A stretch of 22,988 bases of DNA from Bacillota bacterium. Lineage in GTDB: Bacteria; Bacillota; Clostridia; Christensenellales; SZUA-584. The stretch's first letter is position 1. Each line of letters starts with the position of its first letter. Under the pieces are notes generated by a model. The model saw nothing but the letters and a program-made list of their open reading frames with translations, had not been told where the DNA came from and did no database searches. Location: contig JAEZJG010000019.1 of the NCBI GenBank assembly GCA_023415795.1, positions 1-22,988 of the forward strand, read 5' to 3'. This document shows, in pieces, positions 14,748 to 22,195 of this stretch. A program made the translations under genes and the position numbers.

Positions 14748-16610
14748 ATGACGTATAACGGCGGAACATATGATGTGGTGGTGGTGGGCGCGGGCCACGC
14801 GGGGTGCGAAGCGGCGCTGGCGGCGGCGCGGATGGGACAGCGCACGCTGCTGCTGACCATCAATCTGGACGGTGTGGCGCTGATGGCGTGCAATCCGTCT
14901 ATCGGCGGGACGAGCAAGGGGCACTTGGTGCGCGAGATCGACGCGCTGGGCGGGCAGATGGGGCTGGCTGCGGACGCGGCGTATATGCAGCTTAAGATGC
15001 TGGGCACGTCTAAGGGCGCGGCGGTGCAGTCTATCCGCTCGCAGCAGGACAAAAAGAAATATCAGCAGGTGATGAAGTGGACATTGGAGAACACGAACAA
15101 CCTGCATATCGTGAGCGCGGAGGCCGCAAGCATCCATACGCAGGGCGGGCGGGTGTCCGCCATCGAGACGCATTTGGGCGCGGTATATGCCACAAGAGCT
15201 ATCGTGCTGTGCACCGGTGTGTATCTCAAGGGGCGCGTGATCATCGGGGAATATACCGTGTCGTCCGGGCCAGCGGGGCTGGCGCCTGCGGACAAGCTGG
15301 ATTTGCGTGAGCTTGGTTTTCGTCTGCAGCGGTTCAAGACGGGAACGCCCGCGCGGGTGGATGCGCGCAGCATCGACTTTTCCAAGACGGAGCCGCAGTA
15401 CGGCGACGAGAAGCCGCAGTACCATTCGTTTATGACGAAGGGGGCGCCGCGCAAGCAGGCACCCTGTTATCTGACATACACCAACGAGCAGACGCATGAC
15501 ATCATACGGCAGAACCTGCACCGCAGCCCGCTGTACAGCGGCGTGATTGAGGGGACGGGGCCGCGGTATTGCCCGTCCATCGAGGACAAAGTGGTCAAGT
15601 TTCCCGGGCGTGATCGGCATCAGATATTCATTGAGCCGGAGGGCGAATGGACGCACGAGATGTACATACAGGGCATGAGCAGCTCGCTGCCGGAAGAGGT
15701 GCAAAAGGCGATGTATCGCACGGTGCCGGGGCTGGAGAACGTGGTGTTTATGCGCACTGCCTACGCCATCGAGTATGACTGCATCGATCCCACGCAATTG
15801 AAGCTGTCGCTCGAAGCCAAGGATTTGCCGGGGCTGTTCTTTGCGGGGCAGATCAACGGCACATCGGGCTATGAAGAGGCGGCGGCGCAAGGTGTGGTGG
15901 CGGGCATCAACGCAGCGCAGTATGCAAAGGGCGAGCAGCCGCTTGTGCTGGGGCGCAGCGATGCGTACGCGGGGGTGCTGATCGATGATCTGGTGACGAA
16001 GGGGACGCAGGAGCCGTACCGTATGATGACGGCGCGGGCGGAGTACCGGTTGCTGCTGCGGCAGGATAACGCGGATGCGCGTTTGACGCAGCTGGGGCGG
16101 CGCGTGGGGCTGGTGACGGACGAGCGCTATGATGCGTTTATGAAGAAGCGTGAGGCGGTGGAGGCGGAGAAGGCGCGGCTGGCTTCTTGCACAGTAGATG
16201 TGGCGCGTGCCAATGTGGTGCTGGCGGCGAAGGGGCAGGCGTTGCTGAGTGCGCCGGTGAAGGCGGCGGCGCTGCTGACCCGACAGGACATGGGCTATGC
16301 CGACCTGAAGGATATCTGCGGTGCGGACGCGGCGGAGGATGTGGCGCTGTGCGTGGAGACGGAGATACGCTATGCGGGCTATATCGACAAGCAGCAGCGG
16401 CAGGTGGACCGGTTTGCTGCGATGGAGCGCAAGAAGCTGCCGGAGGGGTTTGATTATCGCGAGATAAAGGGTTTGCGCCTGGAGGCGGCGGCCAAGCTGA
16501 CGGCGGCCCGGCCTGAGACGCTGGGGCAGGCGATGCGGATTTCCGGTGTGTCCCCCGCGGACATCTCGGTGCTGACGGTGTTCTTCAGCACGTATGGGAA
16601 GCGGGATTGA
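14748..16610 (+). CDS. mnmG: tRNA uridine 5-carboxymethylaminomethyl modification enzyme MnmG
   Basis: MnmG (GidA) is the FAD-dependent partner of MnmE in modifying wobble uridine 34. The 620-residue length is normal. The FAD dinucleotide-binding motif is VVVGAGHAGCEAALAAARMG (11-30). Other family landmarks are ACNPSIGGTSKGHLVREIDA, the LKGRVIIGEYTVSSGPAG segment, RFKTGTPARVDARSIDFSK and, near the FAD site, GLFFAGQINGTSGYEEAAAQG. The C-terminal helical domain used for MnmE and tRNA binding is complete (ADISVLTVFFSTYGKRD). The ATG is one base after the mnmE stop, with GGGG seven bases upstream inside mnmE, so the two are co-translated. The usual next gene, rsmG, is absent. A repeat element follows instead. 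Confidence 0.98.
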   Translation: MTYNGGTYDVVVVGAGHAGCEAALAAARMGQRTLLLTINLDGVALMACNPSIGGTSKGHLVREIDALGGQMGLAADAAYMQLKMLGTSKGAAVQSIRSQQDKKKYQQVMKWTLENTNNLHIVSAEAASIHTQGGRVSAIETHLGAVYATRAIVLCTGVYLKGRVIIGEYTVSSGPAGLAPADKLDLRELGFRLQRFKTGTPARVDARSIDFSKTEPQYGDEKPQYHSFMTKGAPRKQAPCYLTYTNEQTHDIIRQNLHRSPLYSGVIEGTGPRYCPSIEDKVVKFPGRDRHQIFIEPEGEWTHEMYIQGMSSSLPEEVQKAMYRTVPGLENVVFMRTAYAIEYDCIDPTQLKLSLEAKDLPGLFFAGQINGTSGYEEAAAQGVVAGINAAQYAKGEQPLVLGRSDAYAGVLIDDLVTKGTQEPYRMMTARAEYRLLLRQDNADARLTQLGRRVGLVTDERYDAFMKKREAVEAEKARLASCTVDVARANVVLAAKGQALLSAPVKAAALLTRQDMGYADLKDICGADAAEDVALCVETEIRYAGYIDKQQRQVDRFAAMERKKLPEGFDYREIKGLRLEAAAKLTAARPETLGQAMRISGVSPADISVLTVFFSTYGKRD

Positions 16611-16641
16611 TTGGTTTAAAGGGTTTAATGTGGCAACAGGT

Positions 16642-16683
16642 ATAAGGTCACGGGCTTAAGGTCACGGGTTTAAGGTCACGGGG
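16642..16683. repeat. Three direct repeats of 14 bases
   Basis: AAGGTCACGGG occurs at 16644-16654, 16658-16668 and 16672-16682, each preceded by TAT, CTT or TTT-like bases, giving a 14-base period. The third copy contains the GGTCA that begins the hairpin element at 16674. Confidence 0.8.
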
Positions 16684-16922
16684 CGCTGCCCCGTACCCCG
16701 CCAAAGGGACAATTGTCCCTTTGGAAACCCATGGGGAAATGCTTCGCATTTCCCGGAAGTATTAGTATGTTGATAATGTTAGGGGAGCAATCGTTCCCTG
16801 ATTCTTGCGCTTTAATAGCTATTTGTAAAAAACGAGAAATGCGGTAGCGCTTCTCGGGTGGGGATTCCAAAGGGTGATAACCCTTTGGCGGTGGTTTGGA
16901 GGCGGAGCCTCCAAGCTTGACC
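16674..16922. mobile_element. MITE-like non-coding element made of two opposed three-hairpin cassettes
   Basis: The left cassette contains GGTCA, hairpin CGGGGC-GCT-GCCCCG (16679-16693), linker ending CCGCCAAAGGG, a perfect 24-base palindrome (16701-16724) and hairpin GGGAAATGC-TTC-GCATTTCCC (16734-16754). The right cassette, read on the minus strand from 16922, contains GGTCA, hairpin TTGGAGGC-TCC-GCCTCCAA (16914-16896), linker ending CCGCCAAAGGG, hairpin CCAAAGGG-TTATCA-CCCTTTGG (16888-16867) then GGAATCCC, and a third hairpin CGAGAA/TTCTCG (16856-16833). The two ends are thus imperfect terminal inverted repeats about 80-90 bases long around a 76-base centre with no coding potential. No target-site duplication or transposase is visible, so mobility is inferred from structure only. 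Confidence 0.6.
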
Positions 16923-16949
16923 AGATCAAAAAATGTGATTTTGGCACGG

Positions 16950-16978
16950 TTTTAAGAAGCGCGAAGTGATATTATAAT
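16950..16978 (+). promoter_or_regulatory. Candidate promoter of tilS-hpt with almost no leader
   Basis: A perfect TATAAT (16973-16978) ends 10 bases before the tilS ATG. The sequence 17 bases upstream is TTTTAA (16950-16955), a weak -35. A start near 16985 would leave about four leader bases. Confidence 0.45.
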
Positions 16979-16988
16979 AAAGGGATAT

Positions 16989-18329
16989 ATGGAAGAGAGA
17001 GTGGCGCAAAAACTGCATAAAATGGGCGTGAAAGCGGGCGGGACGTTGGGCGTCGCGGTGTCGGGCGGCGTGGACTCGATGACGTTGTTGAATGTGCTGT
17101 GTAATTTGCGCGCGCAACTGAACATAATATTAGTAGCTTTTCATATGGAGCACGGCATCCGCGGACAAGCGTCGGTGGACGACATGCGGTTTGTAATGGC
17201 TGAATGCGAGAAGCGCGGCGTGGAATGCGTGACGGCGCGGGCGGACGTGCCGGGCATCGCGGCGGCGGAAGGGCTGTCGGTGGAGACGGCGGCACGGCAG
17301 GCAAGGTATGCGTTTCTGGACGCTCAAGCGGCAGACTGGATCGCGACGGCGCATCAGCAGGACGATGTGGCTGAGACGGTGCTGATGAACCTGCTGAGGG
17401 GCAGCGGATTGGCGGGGCTTTGCGGCATACCGGAGAAGAGAGGGCGATACATCAGACCGATGCTGGATATTTCCCGCGCGGAGATAGAAGCGTATGCGGT
17501 ACAAAACGGCGTGGCGTTTGTGCGGGATGCGACAAACGACGAGACGGAGTATACACGCAACTATGTCCGCAATGAGATCATGCCGCGGCTGGAGCGCGTG
17601 AATGCGCAGGCCTCGGCGCACATCGCGCAGGCGGCGGGGCGGTTGGCCGAGGATGAGGCGGCGCTAATGCAATGGGCACGAAACGCGGATTGTATCGAGC
17701 AACGGGAGGACGGCGTTTTTATTGCGCTGGAAGGGCTGTCAGCACTGCCTGAAGCGGTCAAAAAGCGCGTGGTGCGGCTGGCGTTTGAGACGCGGTTTGG
17801 CTTGCGTGATGTGGAAAGCAAGCATGTGCGGGACATATTGGCACTGGCTGAGACGGCGGAGTCCGGCAAGCGGCTGGATGTGGGCAATGGGCTGACAGCT
17901 GTGAATATATACGGAAAATTGATGATTGGCAGAATCAAGGAAAAGGCGTATAATGAGGATTCAATCAGCTTTTTGGGGCTTGGGCGCTGCGAATTTGGGG
18001 GTATGACGTTTGTGAGCAGCGCATGCGGCCAGCCGGTTTTTGGGACTGGTGCGGAGCATTTTGACGCGGATGCGCTGGCGGGTGCGGTGTTTCGGCATCG
18101 GCGTGAGGGCGATTGGATTCTGCCGCTGGGAATGAGTGGAACGAAGCGGTTGTCTGACTATTTGTCTGACAGGAAGGTGCCGCTGCATCTGCGGGATGAT
18201 ATGGTGGTGCTGGCAGTCGGCAGCGAGGTGCTGTGGGCTGTGGGCGCGGGCGTATCCGAGAGGTCGAAAATTAAGCCGGGAAGCCGGATAATTAAGATAG
18301 AGTTTGGGGAGATAAACAAGCATGCATAA
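16989..18329 (+). CDS. tilS: tRNA(Ile)-lysidine synthetase
   Basis: TilS attaches lysine to cytidine 34 of the tRNA-Ile that reads AUA, changing both its charging and its codon recognition, and is essential in most bacteria. The 446-residue protein begins with an N-type ATP pyrophosphatase domain whose P-loop is SGGVDS (25-30). HMEHGIRGQASVDD and the segment ATAHQQDDVAETVLMNLLRG follow, and NYVRNEIMPRLERVN marks the end of the catalytic domain. A C-terminal TilS domain lies at about 370-446 (GTKRLSDYLSDRKVPLHLRD, then VGAGVSERSKIKPGS). AAAGGG ends 4 bases before the ATG, rather close for a ribosome binding site. The last eight bases overlap the start of hpt, implying translational coupling. 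The tilS-hpt-ftsH order is the same as in Bacillus. Confidence 0.96.
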   Translation: MEERVAQKLHKMGVKAGGTLGVAVSGGVDSMTLLNVLCNLRAQLNIILVAFHMEHGIRGQASVDDMRFVMAECEKRGVECVTARADVPGIAAAEGLSVETAARQARYAFLDAQAADWIATAHQQDDVAETVLMNLLRGSGLAGLCGIPEKRGRYIRPMLDISRAEIEAYAVQNGVAFVRDATNDETEYTRNYVRNEIMPRLERVNAQASAHIAQAAGRLAEDEAALMQWARNADCIEQREDGVFIALEGLSALPEAVKKRVVRLAFETRFGLRDVESKHVRDILALAETAESGKRLDVGNGLTAVNIYGKLMIGRIKEKAYNEDSISFLGLGRCEFGGMTFVSSACGQPVFGTGAEHFDADALAGAVFRHRREGDWILPLGMSGTKRLSDYLSDRKVPLHLRDDMVVLAVGSEVLWAVGAGVSERSKIKPGSRIIKIEFGEINKHA

Positions 18330-18864
18330 CGACATATTAAGGGTGCTGTACAGCGAGGAAGTGCTCAAAGAGCGCGTGGCAGAGATTGCGGCACTGATTC
18401 GCAAGGACTTTGACGGTAAGGACTTTTTGACGGTGGGTGTTCTGCGCGGCGCAATTATGTTTTACGCCGACTTGGTGCGCGAGCTGGACATTCCGCTCAG
18501 CATGAATTTTATGGCGGTTTCCAGCTACGGAGCGTCCACAAAGTCGTCCGGCGCGGTGCGCATTCAGTATGACCTGGAGGAGGACATTGCGGGCCGTAAC
18601 GTGCTGATTGTGGAGGACATCGTGGACTCGGGGCTGACGCTGCAGTATTTGACGAAGACGCTGCGTTCGCGCAATCCCGCGTCGCTTAAGACCTGTTGTC
18701 TGTTTGACAAGCCGTCGCGCCGCACCGTGGATTTTATACCCGACTATGTGGGCTTTGAGGTGCCGGACGTGTTTATTGTGGGGTATGGCCTAGACTATGG
18801 CGAGAAGTACCGCAACTTGAAATACATCGGGGAGCTCAAACCCAGCGTATATGGCGGCGAGTAA
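18322..18864 (+). CDS. hpt: Hypoxanthine-guanine phosphoribosyltransferase
   Basis: This 180-residue purine salvage enzyme converts hypoxanthine or guanine and PRPP to IMP or GMP. The PRPP-binding motif VEDIVDSGLT is at 97-106. VGVLRGAIMFYADLVREL (38-55) is the conserved N-terminal loop, SSYG (67-70) begins the flexible catalytic loop, and VDFIPDYVGFEVPDVFIVGYGLDYGEKYRNL is the characteristic C-terminal segment, with the base stacking and Mg-binding residues. Length is normal. It overlaps the 3' end of tilS by eight bases. ftsH follows after 96 bases with its own promoter, so it may be read from both transcripts. Confidence 0.96.
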   Translation: MHNDILRVLYSEEVLKERVAEIAALIRKDFDGKDFLTVGVLRGAIMFYADLVRELDIPLSMNFMAVSSYGASTKSSGAVRIQYDLEEDIAGRNVLIVEDIVDSGLTLQYLTKTLRSRNPASLKTCCLFDKPSRRTVDFIPDYVGFEVPDVFIVGYGLDYGEKYRNLKYIGELKPSVYGGE

Positions 18865-18893
18865 TTGTTAAAACATCGTTCATATATGGTCAA

Positions 18894-18922
18894 TTGAAAT
18901 GCACATATTGATATGATAGAAT
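18894..18922 (+). promoter_or_regulatory. Promoter of ftsH
   Basis: TTGAAA (18894-18899), a 17-base spacer and TAGAAT (18917-18922), each one mismatch from consensus. A start near 18929 gives a leader of about 32 bases carrying the ribosome binding site AAGGAGGAAG. Confidence 0.65.
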
Positions 18923-18960
18923 GTCAGACAAGGTAAAACCATTTTAAGGAGGAAGAAGTT

Positions 18961-20865
18961 TTGAAAAAATCAGCACGTGGGCCGCTGATATACATAATTG
19001 GCTTCGCTCTTGTGTTGCTGCTGATACAACTGTTGTCCGTAACACCGCAGGCGGATACGCGCAAGCTGGAGTATGACGATTTTCTAAAGCATGTTGAGAA
19101 TAAAGAGATCTCCCGGGTGGAGCTGATCGGTAATGATCTGTATGCGTTGAAAACGGGCACAGAGGTCAACACTGAGAAGTTTCCCGCGGAGTATGACTAT
19201 AAGGTGTATGTGCAGTCCGTCGATCTGTTGACGGCGGATTTGAAGGCGATAACAGGCGCGACGGATTCGTCGCAGTATGGGTTTAAGTTCACCTATACGC
19301 CGGTGCCGGGGCCGTCGATATTGGAGGCGCTGATTCCGTACCTGATACCTGCGATTTTGCTGGTGGTGCTGTTCTACTTTATTATGCGCCAGCAGCAGGG
19401 CAGCGGCAACAAGGCGATGTCGTTCGGAAAATCCCGCGCGCGCATGACGGTGAGCGATAAGAACCGCAAGACGTTTGCGGACGTGGCGGGTGCCGACGAG
19501 GAGAAGGCCGAGCTGGCCGAGATTGTGGATTTCTTAAAGAATCCCAAACGGTTCATCGACCTTGGCGCACGCATCCCCAAGGGTGTGCTGCTGGTGGGCC
19601 CTCCGGGCGGTGGCAAGACGCTGCTGGCCAAGGCTGTGGCGGGAGAGGCGGGCGTACCGTTCTTCTCGATCAGCGGATCGGATTTTGTGGAAATGTTTGT
19701 GGGCGTGGGCGCATCGCGTGTGCGCGACATGTTTGAGAACGCGAAGAAAAACTCGCCGTGCATACTGTTTATCGACGAGATTGACGCGGTGGGACGCCAG
19801 AGAGGCAGCGGCCTGGGCGGCGGACACGATGAGCGTGAGCAAACGCTCAACCAGCTGCTGGTGGAGATGGACGGCTTCCAGACCAACGAAGGCATCATCA
19901 TACTGGCGGCGACCAACCGTAAGGATATTCTTGACCCGGCGCTGCTGAGACCCGGTCGTTTTGACAGGCAGATTGTGGTGAGCTATCCTGACATCAAGGG
20001 GCGCGAGGAGATACTGCGCGTGCATGCCAAGGGTAAGCCGCTGGACGAAACGGTGGATTTGAAGGTGCTGGCCAAACGCACCCCCGGCTTCATCGGCGCT
20101 GATCTTGAGAACGTGCTGAACGAAGCGGCGATATTGACGGCGCGCGGCAAGAAGACCAAGATCGGAATGCCGGAGGTGGAGGAAGCGATCACCCGTGTGA
20201 TTGCGGGGCCTGAAAAGAAATCCCGCGTGATCACCGAGAAGGATAAACGCTGCACCGCTTACCATGAGGTGGGGCATGCAATTTGCGCCAAGGCACAGCC
20301 TGAGTGTGACCCGGTGCATGAGGTGTCCATTATACCGCGCGGCATGGCGGCGGGATATACGATGACACTGCCGGAGGACGACAGACAGCACGTGTTTAAG
20401 AGCAAGCTGAAGGCTGACCTCGCGATGATGCTGGGCGGACGCGCGGCGGAGCTGCTGGTGCTGGGCGATGTATCCACCGGCGCAGTGAGCGATTTGCAGC
20501 GCTCGTCCGACATTGCACGCAGCATGGTCGTGAAATACGGCATGAGCGACGAGATTGGACCGCTGTTCCTGGGCAGCAATCAGGAGCTGTTCCTGGGCAA
20601 GGAGATCGGGCATACCAAGACGTATTCCGAGGAGCTGGCTTATAAGGTGGACGTGGAGGTGAAGCGTCTGCTGGACGAGGCGTTCCAAAAGGCGCAGGAT
20701 ATTTTGAAGGACAATATACAGCTGCTGCATAAGATGACGGCGGTGCTGATTGAGCGCGAGAAGATTGACGGCGACGAGTTTACAAAGCTGTGGAACGGTG
20801 AGGACCTGCCGCCGCTGCCTGACAGCGAAGGCCCCGCCGGGATGCCTGAACAGGCGCCTGCATAA
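18961..20865 (+). CDS. ftsH: ATP-dependent zinc metalloprotease FtsH
   Basis: FtsH is a membrane-anchored AAA+ protease that extracts and degrades membrane and short-lived cytosolic proteins as a hexamer. The 634 residues have a transmembrane helix at about 8-27, a small extracytoplasmic domain, and a second helix at about 122-142. The AAA+ module follows, with Walker A GPPGGGKT (213-220), Walker B ILFIDEID (268-275) and the second region of homology AATNRKDILDPALLRPGRFD. The zinc site is HEVGH (435-439), with the third ligand in the GDVSTGAVSDLQRSS region. Walker A has Gly where Thr is more usual (GPPGTGKT), a tolerated change. The start is TTG at 18961, chosen because AAGGAGGAAG lies about six bases upstream and the next codons (KKSARGPLIYIIG) begin the membrane anchor. 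Confidence 0.97.
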   Translation: MKKSARGPLIYIIGFALVLLLIQLLSVTPQADTRKLEYDDFLKHVENKEISRVELIGNDLYALKTGTEVNTEKFPAEYDYKVYVQSVDLLTADLKAITGATDSSQYGFKFTYTPVPGPSILEALIPYLIPAILLVVLFYFIMRQQQGSGNKAMSFGKSRARMTVSDKNRKTFADVAGADEEKAELAEIVDFLKNPKRFIDLGARIPKGVLLVGPPGGGKTLLAKAVAGEAGVPFFSISGSDFVEMFVGVGASRVRDMFENAKKNSPCILFIDEIDAVGRQRGSGLGGGHDEREQTLNQLLVEMDGFQTNEGIIILAATNRKDILDPALLRPGRFDRQIVVSYPDIKGREEILRVHAKGKPLDETVDLKVLAKRTPGFIGADLENVLNEAAILTARGKKTKIGMPEVEEAITRVIAGPEKKSRVITEKDKRCTAYHEVGHAICAKAQPECDPVHEVSIIPRGMAAGYTMTLPEDDRQHVFKSKLKADLAMMLGGRAAELLVLGDVSTGAVSDLQRSSDIARSMVVKYGMSDEIGPLFLGSNQELFLGKEIGHTKTYSEELAYKVDVEVKRLLDEAFQKAQDILKDNIQLLHKMTAVLIEREKIDGDEFTKLWNGEDLPPLPDSEGPAGMPEQAPA

Positions 20866-20881
20866 ACCAAAACGAGGCAAG

Positions 20882-20910
20882 AGGCTGCCCTTACGGGCGG
20901 CCTTTTCGTT
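20882..20910 (+). terminator. Rho-independent terminator of ftsH
   Basis: AGGCTGCCC (20882-20890) and GGGCGGCCT (20895-20903) form a 9-bp stem with one T-G pair and a TTAC loop, followed by TTTTCGTTATT. It starts 17 bases after the ftsH stop. Confidence 0.85.
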
Positions 20911-20920
20911 ATTGAAAGCT

Positions 20921-20952
20921 AAAGGCCCTTGCGGATTAACGCAAAGGCCTTT
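20921..20952. other. Long stem-loop in the ftsH-rsmA gap
   Basis: AAAGGCC-C-TTGCG (20921-20933) pairs with CGCAA-A-GGCCTTT (20940-20952) with a single C/A mismatch and a GATTAA loop. It lies just behind the ftsH terminator, and may act as a second or bidirectional terminator. The following bases include a short GGT run (about 20967-20979) and AT-rich sequence up to the rsmA promoter. Confidence 0.5.
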
Positions 20953-21113
20953 GGCAAATATATTATTGGTGGTGGTGGTGCGTATGTTGGTAAGGTTGTT
21001 AACCTTGAGGAGATTATACACCAAAAGATCGCACGTGTCAAACATTTGTAACAAGTTCGTAAAAGAAAATTTTTAAATGTAAAAGTAGCTTCATTTAAGA
21101 GGAAAAGTGACTT

Positions 21114-21173
21114 ATGAAGTTAAACAATTGTTACATCAAAATAAAACTGTGGTATAATAGGATTGTGAAATGA
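21114..21173 (+). CDS. Possible 19-codon leader ORF overlapping rsmA
   Basis: An ATG at 21114, preceded about ten bases upstream by AAGAGG, opens a 19-codon frame (MKLNNCYIKIKLWYNRIVK). Its TGA overlaps the rsmA ATG as ATGA. That arrangement is typical of translational coupling and would supply the ribosome binding site that rsmA itself lacks. However, the best promoter for rsmA lies inside this frame and would bypass it. It may be chance. Confidence 0.3.
   Translation: MKLNNCYIKIKLWYNRIVK
21130..21158 (+). promoter_or_regulatory. Promoter of rsmA giving a near-leaderless transcript
   Basis: GTTACA (21130-21135), a 17-base spacer and a perfect TATAAT (21153-21158). The -10 ends 11 bases before the rsmA ATG, so the leader would be about five bases, with no ribosome binding site. 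Confidence 0.6.
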
Positions 21174-22021
21174 ATATCAATGTGACGGCTCCCACGGTGC
21201 TTAAGGGACTTATGAGTGAGTATGGCATAGCGCCACTTAAGAAACTGGGACAAAATTTTTTAGTGGATGGGAATATAGCGGACAAGATTGCCGAGGCGGC
21301 ACTGCCCGAGGGGGCATGCGCACTGGAAATTGGTCCGGGCTTTGGTGCACTCACCTCGCGTTTGGTGCGGCGTGCGGAGCGGGTGGCGGCGTATGAGATT
21401 GATGCGGGGCTGGCGCGGGCGCTGACGGTGCTGTTTGCAGACGAGCCCAATTTTCATCTGTTTCACAAGGATTTTTTGAAGGCGGATATTGATGAAGAGC
21501 TGGCAGACATCTTTGGGGATCGCGAGGTGTATGTGGCAGCAAACCTGCCTTATTACATTACGTCGCCATGCATAATGACATTGCTGTCGGCAGGACTAAA
21601 CATCAAGCGTATTACCGTGATGGTGCAAAAGGAGGTTGCTGACCGCCTTGTGGCTGCACCGGGGAGCAAAGACTACGGCGCGTTGACCGCGGCTGTGGGC
21701 TTTTGTGCTGTTCCGAAACGGCTGTTCAATGTATCGCCGCCGTGCTTTTATCCGCGGCCGGACGTGGATTCGTCGGTGGCACAGCTGGAGCTGATACCGC
21801 GGCCCGATGTGGATTATGCTGACTATATGCGGGCGGTGAAGTCGCTGTTTGGTATGCGGCGCAAGACGATTAAGAGCAATTTGAAGCAAGCTCTCGATAT
21901 ATCGACGGAGCAGGCGGAGGCTTTGCTCAAACGCGCCAAAATTGATGAAAACGCAAGAGCGGAAACGCTAAGCGTCAGCGACTTCATAAATGTGAGTCAT
22001 GAGATAAAAAATATTTATTAA
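21170..22021 (+). CDS. rsmA: 16S rRNA dimethyladenosine transferase (A1518/A1519)
   Basis: RsmA (KsgA) dimethylates two adjacent adenines near the 3' end of 16S rRNA during late 30S assembly, using S-adenosylmethionine. The 283 residues begin with LGQNFLVDGNIADKIAEAA from residue 26, the conserved entry to the fold. The SAM-binding glycine motif is ALEIGPGFGALTSRL (51-65), the catalytic motif IV is NLPYYIT (125-131), and VQKEVADRL plus FYPRPDVDSSVAQL are further signatures. The C-terminal helical domain is complete. I keep the ATG at 21170 because the 25 residues before LGQNFL match the N-terminal extension of Bacillus RsmA in length. An internal ATG at 21212 with AAGGGA nearby would remove 14 residues. 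No ribosome binding site precedes 21170. Confidence 0.95.
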   Translation: MNINVTAPTVLKGLMSEYGIAPLKKLGQNFLVDGNIADKIAEAALPEGACALEIGPGFGALTSRLVRRAERVAAYEIDAGLARALTVLFADEPNFHLFHKDFLKADIDEELADIFGDREVYVAANLPYYITSPCIMTLLSAGLNIKRITVMVQKEVADRLVAAPGSKDYGALTAAVGFCAVPKRLFNVSPPCFYPRPDVDSSVAQLELIPRPDVDYADYMRAVKSLFGMRRKTIKSNLKQALDISTEQAEALLKRAKIDENARAETLSVSDFINVSHEIKNIY

Positions 22022-22073
22022 ATTATGCAATTTAAAAGAGGAAAAAAGGCGTTTGTGTAGAATAGTCTAAAAT

Positions 22074-22152
22074 GGGACGAAATACGGATTGTATCAACTG
22101 CAAGATTCCGAAAGCGATCCGTCATAGGAAGCTGTGATTATGTCCCTTCGGA
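22074..22152 (+). promoter_or_regulatory. Candidate structured RNA leader of pckG: three-way junction with pseudoknot
   Basis: P1 pairs GGGACG (22074-22079) with TGTCCC (22141-22146). P2 pairs ACGGATTGT (22084-22092) with GCGATCCGT (22114-22122), 9 bp with two or three G-T pairs. P3 pairs CATAG (22123-22127) with CTGTG (22132-22136) around GAAG and abuts P2 directly. TCCGAA in the P2 loop (22107-22112) is exactly complementary to TTCGGA just after P1 (22147-22152), which would make a pseudoknot. The structure ends about 30 bases before the pckG ribosome binding site. It matches no riboswitch class I can recall. It was found by eye without energy or covariation calculation. Confidence 0.4.
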
Positions 22153-22195
22153 TTTAGCCGGGGGCTCAGTATAACTATTAAAAAGGAGAATTAAA

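Noticed and set aside
13246..15890. Long leftward open frames opposite mnmE and mnmG
   Set aside because: Same reason: antisense of confidently identified genes, no ribosome binding sites and biased composition.
22074..22152. The pckG leader as a known c-di-GMP, THF, ZTP, glutamine or fluoride riboswitch
   Set aside because: The conserved core bases I remember for these classes are not present. It is therefore reported only as an unassigned structured leader.
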